From an uncultured Bacillota bacterium (lineage in GTDB: Bacteria; Bacillota; Clostridia; Caldicoprobacterales; UBA3941): DNA of 12,251 bases. Every line of letters starts with the position of its first letter. The stretch's first letter is position 1. Under the pieces are notes generated by a model. The model had not been told where the DNA came from, did no database searches, and saw only the letters and a list, made by a program, of their open reading frames with translations. Both the position numbers and the translations under genes were made by a program. The stretch spans positions 1 to 12,251 of the forward strand of contig CALGOY010000255.1 of assembly GCA_937960725.1 (NCBI GenBank). The letters run 5' to 3'. Shown piece after piece: positions 7,378 to 12,251 of this stretch.

Positions 7378-8946
7378 TTACTCCACTTCAATATCAAATC
7401 CGTCGTTGTATTGCATCATCCAGGGATGATATTTAAAGTTTTTCACCTCTTTCCGTACAGCGATTATCTTCATCGGAACATAGATAGGCGCCCACACAGC
7501 CTGTTCGATAAGATAGCGCTGCACGTCCTTATAAGCTTCAGCTCTTTCCTCCCAGGTGGGTCTTCGAGCTGCATACGTGATCATTTCATCGGTCTTCTCA
7601 TCAATCCATCTTGAATGGTTAGGATAGGGGAACCTGTCGGAGAGTAAAAACCAGTCAATTATATCAGCATTAGACCAGCTATATTCATTTATAAATAGCT
7701 CTTGCTTACCTTCTTTAAGCATATCAATATAGCTGGAAGAGTCATATAGCTGAATCTTTGCATCTATGCCTACTTCTTTAAGTTGACTTTGGACAATCTC
7801 CGCTATTTTGCTGCTCTTTGAAGAGTTATCGGCAGAGAGGGTTGCCTCAAATCCATTGGGGTAACCGGCTTCAGCTAAAAGCTCCCTGGCTTTTTCAGGG
7901 TTATATTCATAAGCTAATTCAGGGCTTTCTTCCAGATATTCGTCCTTAAGAACTGGGGATAGATAGCCGTATGCAACTTCTCCAATTCCTTTGAGTACAA
8001 ACTGTATAATCTCTTCCCTATTTAACGCATGATTTAATGCCCTGCGGACCCTAACGTCGTTAAAAGGTTCCTTATCTGTTGCATAAGCAAGATAGCCTAC
8101 CCTTGAAGCTGGCTTTTTATAAACAGTTATATCAGGATTGCTCTCCAGCTGTTCTACATAAGTTTCAGGAACATTTCTTAAAATATGGATGCCACCTGAT
8201 TCTAATTCCATTATCCTAGTGTTTTCATCAGGAATTATTCTCATAACTATTTTATCAATCAACGCTGGACCCCTGTTTGACATCCACTCGGGCCCCCAAT
8301 TGTACTCTTCATTTTTTACCAGAACCGTCTTATCCCCAGGTATCCACTCCTCTAACTTATAGGGACCTGTACCTATTACAATTTTTTTACCGTAGTCGTC
8401 CCCATACTTTTCATAAGCATTGGCAGGGTGTATTCCCGCAGCAGTATTGGAAAGATTGTATAAAAGGTTGGGGAATGGATAATTCAAATGCATTTTAATA
8501 GTATAATCATCTACAATCTCCACTTCTTTAATAGCTTCCAAGTCCGCCCTGAAAGGTGAACCGGTATCGGGATCTTTTATAGTATCTATAGTCCATTTAA
8601 CGTCCTCAGCAGTAAAATCGCTGCCATCATGGAATTTAACGCCTTTTCTCAAGTAAAAAGTCCAAGTAAGCCCATCATCAGATACTTCCCAGCTTTCAGC
8701 CAATCCCGGCTTATAGCTAAACTCATAGTCCCTCGTTATAAGCCTGTCATGGATGTAGATCAGAGCATCAGAATACCAGGCTGTCTTTATGGTGTCTAAT
8801 ATGTCCGCATCCTTGTCGTAGCCGATATACAATACTTTTTCAGCAGCTTCTGCACCAGTTTTTTCTGTACATCCTGTTACGACACCAAGCAGAAATGAGC
8901 TTATCAATGCTACTATCACAAAATTTCTAGCAATTCTACTTCTCAT
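7378..8946 (-). CDS. Extracellular solute-binding lipoprotein, family 5 (peptide/oligopeptide type)
   Basis: A 522-aa binding protein that would capture substrate outside the membrane and deliver it to permeases B and C. The N-terminus has basic residues, a hydrophobic core (residues 9-23) and a lipobox-like VVTGC, so lipidation at Cys26 is expected. Family-5 landmarks follow: PGLAESWEVSDDGLTWTFYL, KGVKFHDGSDFTAEDVKWTI, GTGPYKLEEW, and FNDVRVRRALNHALNREEI. The length is normal for DppA/OppA-like proteins. AGGAGGTAG seven bases before the ATG gives a strong ribosome binding site. It sits between the ATPase genes and the permease genes, 50 bp after DppF and 27 bp before DppB. Family-5 proteins bind di- or oligopeptides, but some bind nickel, glutathione or oligosaccharides, so peptide is the default rather than a demonstrated ligand. 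Confidence 0.93.
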   Translation of the reverse strand: MRSRIARNFVIVALISSFLLGVVTGCTEKTGAEAAEKVLYIGYDKDADILDTIKTAWYSDALIYIHDRLITRDYEFSYKPGLAESWEVSDDGLTWTFYLRKGVKFHDGSDFTAEDVKWTIDTIKDPDTGSPFRADLEAIKEVEIVDDYTIKMHLNYPFPNLLYNLSNTAAGIHPANAYEKYGDDYGKKIVIGTGPYKLEEWIPGDKTVLVKNEEYNWGPEWMSNRGPALIDKIVMRIIPDENTRIMELESGGIHILRNVPETYVEQLESNPDITVYKKPASRVGYLAYATDKEPFNDVRVRRALNHALNREEIIQFVLKGIGEVAYGYLSPVLKDEYLEESPELAYEYNPEKARELLAEAGYPNGFEATLSADNSSKSSKIAEIVQSQLKEVGIDAKIQLYDSSSYIDMLKEGKQELFINEYSWSNADIIDWFLLSDRFPYPNHSRWIDEKTDEMITYAARRPTWEERAEAYKDVQRYLIEQAVWAPIYVPMKIIAVRKEVKNFKYHPWMMQYNDGFDIEVE

Positions 8947-8996
8947 CCTATCTACCTCCTATGTTTAAGTTATTTTTTTATTTTGTAGTTGAGCAT

Positions 8997-9968
8997 TTAA
9001 GCAGAGTTGTATAAATGGCACCTTACAAAGTGTCCATTGCCTACTGGCTTTATCTCAGGTTCAATTTCGCTACACTTTCTTGTAGCATACTTGCACCTTG
9101 TCCTAAATCTACAACCAGAGGGCGGGTTTACGGGATTTGGCACCTCTCCCTTCAATACCAGCCTTTCCCTCCGATTACCTGGTTTTAAAGCAGGAACTAC
9201 AGAAAGCAAAGCTTTTGAATAGGGATGAGCAGGATTTTGGAATAGCTCTTCAACAGGTGCAATTTCTACAATCTTCCCCAAATACATTACTGCCACGCGA
9301 TCGCTGACATATCTAACAACTCTCAAATCATGAGATATAAACAAATATGCAAGTCCTAGGCGCTCCCTAAGATCCATCATTAGATTTATAATCTGAGCCT
9401 GAATTGATACATCAAGGGCTGATACCGGTTCATCACATATTACTAACTTAGGATTAACGGCCAAAGCCCGGGCAATCACTACCCTTTGCCGCTGTCCGCC
9501 GCTAAATTCATGGGGATATTTATCCATATCCCTTTCCCTAAGTCCAACCATTTCAAGTAGCTCTCGCGCTCTTTCTCTTCTCTCGGCCCTGTCTTTCATT
9601 CCATGGACAAGGAAAACTTCTTCCAGGGTAGCGCCTATAGTTTTCCGCGGATTTAAAGAAGCAAAGGGATCTTGGAAAATAAGCTGCATATGCTTGTATA
9701 CTGATTTAAGCTGTTTTTTATTAAAGTGGGTTATATCCTGACCTTCAAACAAAATTGTACCTTCAGTCGGATCCAACAAGCGCAGAACAGTTCGTCCCGT
9801 CGTAGATTTGCCACACCCACTTTCTCCTACCAATCCCAGCACTTCACCATAATCTATATGAAAATCAACTCCATCTACCGCTTTAACGTATTCCTGCGCC
9901 CTCCCGAAAAAGCTTTTTTTAGCAGGGAAATATTTCTTTAAATTTTTTACCTCCAAAATTTTTCCCAT
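8997..9968 (-). CDS. dppF: Dpp/Opp ABC transporter ATP-binding protein, DppF/OppF family
   Basis: A 323-aa cytoplasmic ATPase of the uptake system. Motifs are Walker [10 protein letters not shown] (48-56), the characteristic [11 protein letters not shown] after the Q-loop (98-108), signature FSGGQ (155-159), Walker B LVICDEP with Glu180, and switch His213. The C-terminal oligopeptide-transporter domain has four cysteines (286, 292, 299, 317), the spacing seen in this family and possibly an iron-sulfur site. I chose ATG at 9966-9968. A longer GTG start at 9983 adds five codons, but those codons are themselves the ribosome binding site GGGAGGTG. It follows DppD by 41 bp and should pair with it as a heterodimer beneath permeases B and C. 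Confidence 0.94.
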   Translation of the reverse strand: MGKILEVKNLKKYFPAKKSFFGRAQEYVKAVDGVDFHIDYGEVLGLVGESGCGKSTTGRTVLRLLDPTEGTILFEGQDITHFNKKQLKSVYKHMQLIFQDPFASLNPRKTIGATLEEVFLVHGMKDRAERRERARELLEMVGLRERDMDKYPHEFSGGQRQRVVIARALAVNPKLVICDEPVSALDVSIQAQIINLMMDLRERLGLAYLFISHDLRVVRYVSDRVAVMYLGKIVEIAPVEELFQNPAHPYSKALLSVVPALKPGNRRERLVLKGEVPNPVNPPSGCRFRTRCKYATRKCSEIEPEIKPVGNGHFVRCHLYNSA

Positions 9969-9973
9969 CCTTG

Positions 9974-9981
9974 CACCTCCC
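9974..9981 (-). promoter_or_regulatory. Ribosome binding site that decides the DppF start
   Basis: GGGAGGTG on the - strand lies five bases before ATG at 9968 (seven from GGAGG). Its presence inside the longer GTG-initiated reading frame argues for the shorter protein. Confidence 0.8.
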
Positions 9982-10009
9982 ACTCACCTGGTTAGGCTAT
10001 TAGTAATTT

Positions 10010-10978
10010 TTACAGGTAATTCCAACAGCGTACCAAACTTAGTCCAACTTCTGCAAAGGGAGGTTCCTCCACAAAACAATCTCCTTTTGCAAAGTCACAC
10101 CGCGTTTTAAATCTACATCCTTCTTTTATCTCATCCGGAGCCGGTACTACTCCCCTTATCTCCTTAAGCCGCTGCTTTTTATTGATATCAATATCAGGAA
10201 TAGCTTCCAACAGTCCCCTTGTATAAGGATGCTTTGGATTATTGAATATAGAATATACATCTGCATACTCAACGATTCTGCCAGAATACATAACGGCAAC
10301 CTTATCAGCAATCTCCGCTACTACTCCTAAATCATGGCTTATTATGATAATTGCAGAACCTAGCTTTTCTTTCAGCTCATTTATTAATTCTAAAATCTGA
10401 GCTTCAACGGTTACATCTAGGGCAGTAGTAGGCTCGTCAGCAATCAGGAGCTCTGGATTACATGCTAGGGCCATAGCAATCATAACCCTCTGTCTCATTC
10501 CTCCGCTTAGCTGATGGGGATACTGTTTAATTAGCCTATCCGGCGATGGAATTTGAACCAGCTTAAGCATCTCTACGGCCTTATCCAGAGCATCTTTCTT
10601 AGATAAATTTTGATGCTGCATAATGACTTCGGACATTTGGTTTCCTATATTAAACACGGGGTTTAAAGCCGTCATAGGCTCTTGAAATATCATTGATATA
10701 TCATTGCCACGAATTTTTCTCATCTCTTCCTCGCTTTTGCTAAGTAGATTCTCGCCTTTAAACCAGATTTCACCCTTTACAATCTTAGCAGGGGGACTCT
10801 GTAGCAGCCTCATAATGGAAAGGACTGTGACGCTCTTGCCGCATCCTGATTCTCCGACTATACCTAGAGTTTCACCCTTTGATAAGGAAAAGCTAACCCC
10901 GTCTACTGCTGGAATAACTCTGTCCTCTAGATAAAAGTTGACTCCTAGATCCTTTACTTTAAGAATTTCCTGACTCAA
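10010..10978 (-). CDS. dppD: Dpp/Opp ABC transporter ATP-binding protein, DppD/OppD family
   Basis: A 322-aa ATPase, first gene of the uptake operon. It shows Walker [10 protein letters not shown] (42-50), the DppD/OppD hallmark FQEPMTALNPV (98-108), signature LSGGM (157-161), Walker B LLIADEP with Glu182 and switch His215. The C-terminal domain carries Cys288, 294, 301 and 318, the same four-cysteine pattern as DppF. The start is TTG at 10976-10978. An in-frame TGA is the codon immediately before it, so no longer version is possible, and GAGGGGGT sits at normal distance. An ATG four bases upstream is in another frame. The weak TTG may limit expression. Transcription comes from a promoter almost 700 bp upstream, through the c-di-AMP riboswitch. 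Confidence 0.93.
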   Translation of the reverse strand: MSQEILKVKDLGVNFYLEDRVIPAVDGVSFSLSKGETLGIVGESGCGKSVTVLSIMRLLQSPPAKIVKGEIWFKGENLLSKSEEEMRKIRGNDISMIFQEPMTALNPVFNIGNQMSEVIMQHQNLSKKDALDKAVEMLKLVQIPSPDRLIKQYPHQLSGGMRQRVMIAMALACNPELLIADEPTTALDVTVEAQILELINELKEKLGSAIIIISHDLGVVAEIADKVAVMYSGRIVEYADVYSIFNNPKHPYTRGLLEAIPDIDINKKQRLKEIRGVVPAPDEIKEGCRFKTRCDFAKGDCFVEEPPFAEVGLSLVRCWNYL

Positions 10979-11127
10979 TCATATACCCCCTCGTTTAACA
11001 AATTCTGTTGAATATATTTCCTTTACTTGAAATTTAAAGAAAAATCAGTAAATAAATTCCATACATGAGCAGAATAGCCTGAACGCTGCTTAGGGGAACA
11101 CGGGAGTATAATGCATGTATTAATAAT

Positions 11128-11182
11128 CCATATATAAACTATTTAAATTTAAAGCATTTATACACGGAATGCTTATATATGG
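11128..11182. repeat. Nested AT-rich inverted repeats
   Basis: CCATATATAA (11128-11137) is a perfect inverted copy of TTATATATGG (11173-11182). Inside, AAGCATT (11152-11158) can pair with AATGCTT (11168-11174). It could form a hairpin in leader RNA; AT-rich sequence makes a chance origin possible. Confidence 0.45.
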
Positions 11183-11270
11183 GTTATAAGACATTTTGAA
11201 TGATTTTGTTTTAAACTTTTTGAACCGGCTTTTGAAATTGTAGGTGCTCGTATAGAGAATTAACGGCTAT

Positions 11271-11290
11271 TCAATACAGATCAATACAGA
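11271..11290. repeat. Tandem 10-bp direct repeat
   Basis: TCAATACAGA occurs twice back to back with no mismatch. One helical turn apart, the copies would sit on the same DNA face, which is compatible with a regulator site, but no regulator is identified. Confidence 0.6.
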
Positions 11291-11323
11291 AATTAGCTAA
11301 AAATGTGCGTTATAAGACTGTGT

Positions 11324-11339
11324 AATCAGTTAACTGATT
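11324..11339. repeat. Perfect 16-bp palindrome in the operon leader
   Basis: AATCAGTTAACTGATT is fully self-complementary. As DNA it resembles an operator half-site pair; as RNA it gives a 6-bp stem with a TTAA loop. It begins about 45 bp downstream of the riboswitch terminator hairpin. Confidence 0.6.
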
Positions 11340-11381
11340 GGAAATAAATGCACCACATTAAATCTGCATTATTAAATACCA

Positions 11382-11419
11382 ATAGAAAAACAAAAAACTA
11401 TGGGAGACCATAGCTTTTT
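11382..11419 (-). terminator. Riboswitch-controlled intrinsic terminator with overlapping antiterminator
   Basis: On the - strand AAAAAGCTATGG (11419-11408) pairs with CCATAGTTTTTT (11403-11392) around TCTC, followed by GTTTTTC: a 12-bp stem with one G-T pair and a U-rich tail. Its 5' arm (AAAGCTAT, 11417-11410) is also fully complementary to ATAGCTTT at 11446-11439. That second pairing would prevent the terminator. The same ATAGCTTT segment can instead be held in the extended aptamer P1, which gives a clear two-state switch. Confidence 0.88.
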
Positions 11420-11439
11420 AATACCAAAACGCAAGGGTA

Positions 11440-11619
11440 AAGCTATCAATCTCCTCTTTCAACGCTTACGAGGTTAGCTGACGGGTTCGGGCCGAAGAGT
11501 CTAACCCTACACCTTCAGGCTATAGCATTCCTATAACGGCCGGCTGAAGGTGATTCACCCCGTGAATTGGTTCCCCCGCTTCTTTTTATAAAGAATTCAG
11601 CGTTTCAGATTGAAAGCTT
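11440..11619 (-). promoter_or_regulatory. Cyclic di-AMP riboswitch (ydaO/yuaA class) upstream of the Dpp-type operon
   Basis: On the - strand the aptamer has conserved ydaO/yuaA blocks in the right order: GAAGCGGGGGAACC, then GGGGTGAATC, then CCCGAACCC directly followed by GTCAGCTAACCTCGTAAGC and GTT. I recognise these from the Bacillus subtilis ydaO element. P1 pairs AACGCT (11604-11599) with AGCGTT (11466-11461). It extends outward through TCAATCT (11613-11607) with AGATTGA (11452-11446) and AAGCTT (11619-11614) with the adjoining AGCTT. In this class c-di-AMP binding stabilises the aptamer and turns expression off. Here the extended P1 would capture the antiterminator strand and allow the terminator at 11382-11419 to form. 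The regulated genes should be the five-gene transporter operon. Confidence in the class is high; a direct effect of c-di-AMP is inferred. Confidence 0.93.
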
Positions 11620-11674
11620 ACAATATATTTTCAGTTTTTGAAGCCATTATTGCAGAACATAAGTCTACTGGCTA

Positions 11675-11703
11675 ATTATACCACGGTTTTTTTTAAAACG
11701 CAA
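11675..11703 (-). promoter_or_regulatory. Sigma-A promoter for the riboswitch leader and Dpp-type operon
   Basis: On the - strand TTGCGT (11703-11698) and TATAAT (11680-11675) are separated by exactly 17 bp. The -10 is perfect and an A-rich tract upstream of the -35 may act as an UP element. Transcription would begin near 11668, about 50 bases before the aptamer P1. Confidence 0.85.
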
Positions 11704-11823
11704 GCCCTTTTTTTAAAATCATGAAATAGCATTAGGAATATGATGTCCAGCCCCTTGTTTCAGTACATAATTTTCAAACAGATTTGGTAAGATATAGCTT
11801 AAAAGGCTGAAAGGAGTACTCGT

Positions 11824-12251
11824 ATGGGGAAGCCGAAAACCCAGGTACCTATTTCAAAAACTTTTAGCAAAAATATTGATTAACTTTTAAAGGAATTAAG
11901 GGTTGAAGAAAATTTTGATGTTATACATAGAAAATTGGAGTACGAAAATAGAAAATTTGCCCTTTTCTTTATCGATGGATTTATAAATGCGGAAGCAATG
12001 GAACATATCATGATAAAGTTGGAGAATATTTCTAATGATCAGCTTCGAAAAAATACTATAGATAACCTAGTTAAAACTTTCATTCCCTATGTAGAAGTAG
12101 AAACAACCGACGATCTAGAGGAAGTAATCGGCCAGGTGTTAGCCGGGCAAGCCGCTTTAATCGTTGAACAATGTAGCGAAGCCATCTTAATCGATACCCG
12201 GCAATATCCAGGCCGTTCTCCTGAAGAACCAGACATTGAACGGGTAGTACG
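11824..12251 (+). pseudogene. GerA-family spore germination protein, N-terminal part, interrupted by TAA at codon 20
   Basis: Reading from ATG at 11824, with AAAGGAG eight bases upstream, gives MGKPKTQVPISKTFSKNID, then TAA (11881-11883). The frame then stays open to the window edge: LLKELRVEENFDVIHRKLEY, FALFFIDGFINAEAMEHIMI, LAGQAALIVEQCSEAILIDT, RQYPGRSPEEPDIERVVR. The YPGRS-EEP-(x)-E-VVR block and the FIDG strand are hallmarks of the GerA family: the A subunit of germinant receptors, acting in the spore inner membrane with B and C subunits. The stop replaces what is normally a charged or polar residue, so one base change from GAA, CAA or AAA explains it. The next in-frame starts (TTG near 11935, ATG near 11998) lack ribosome binding sites. 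The gene runs off the right end, so its membrane half and B/C partners are not seen. Confidence 0.82.

Larger units (their letters stand above)
10979..11382 (-). other. Long AT-rich untranslated leader between the riboswitch terminator and dppD
   Basis: About 400 nt without a supported gene on either strand: the only short frames lack ribosome binding sites or are under 12 codons. It contains a perfect 16-bp palindrome (11324-11339), a perfect tandem 10-bp repeat (11271-11290) and nested inverted repeats (11128-11182). I looked for a second sigma-A promoter nearer to dppD and found only poorly spaced candidates. It may be leader RNA with processing or protein-binding sites, or hold an operator. 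Confidence 0.5.

Noticed and set aside
9969..9983. GTG start for DppF giving 328 aa
   Set aside because: The extra five codons contain the GGGAGGTG ribosome binding site for the ATG at 9968.
11101..11137. Tiny + strand frame with GGGAG before ATG at about 11111
   Set aside because: Only eight codons, with ribosome binding site spacing too short and no conservation that could be assessed.
11382..11619. Alternative identity of the leader as a T-box, cobalamin or SAM riboswitch
   Set aside because: No T-box TGGNACC sequence, B12 box or SAM-I core was seen, whereas several conserved ydaO/yuaA blocks occur in order.

Overview
The window looks like chromosomal DNA from a low-GC, endospore-forming Firmicute, probably a clostridial lineage. 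The evidence is AT-rich sequence, strong AAGGAGG-type ribosome binding sites, a GerA-family germination protein, a ydaO/yuaA-type cyclic di-AMP riboswitch, and ABC transporter families typical of Clostridia. No tRNA, rRNA, CRISPR array, insertion sequence or phage gene is visible.

Layout from left to right. (1) Positions 1-852, + strand: the last codons of an ABC-2-type ATPase overlapping a complete membrane permease. A strong hairpin at 862-901 follows, placed to terminate transcription from both sides. (2) Positions 929-5309, - strand: two half-size ABC exporter subunits (602 and 608 aa), then a small CBM9-like carbohydrate-binding gene. The exporters carry complementary degenerate ATPase motifs and should form one heterodimer. 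The CBM9-like gene is interrupted by an in-frame TAG at codon 19. (3) Positions 5354-10978, - strand: a five-gene Dpp/Opp-type uptake operon in the order ATPase D, ATPase F, lipoprotein binding protein, permease B, permease C, closed by a terminator at 5354-5384. Permease B is broken by a frameshift near 7010-7045. (4) Positions 10979-11703: a long leader for that operon. It holds a consensus promoter, a c-di-AMP riboswitch and an intrinsic terminator, then about 400 nt of AT-rich untranslated leader with palindromes. (5) Positions 11824 to the end, + strand: the divergent start of a GerA-family germinant receptor gene, interrupted by TAA at codon 20.

How it fits together. The riboswitch should make uptake of peptides, or other Dpp-family substrates, depend on the second messenger c-di-AMP. 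Its P1 stem, antiterminator and terminator can be paired in the sequence as mutually exclusive structures, which predicts OFF at high c-di-AMP. The exporter pair lies downstream of the operon terminator and has no clear promoter of its own, so it may depend partly on read-through.

The strongest oddities are the three separate gene disruptions in 12 kb (two single-codon nonsense changes and one frameshift) and the riboswitch with its unusually long downstream leader. I see no clearly new enzyme system; the value lies in regulation and gene decay.
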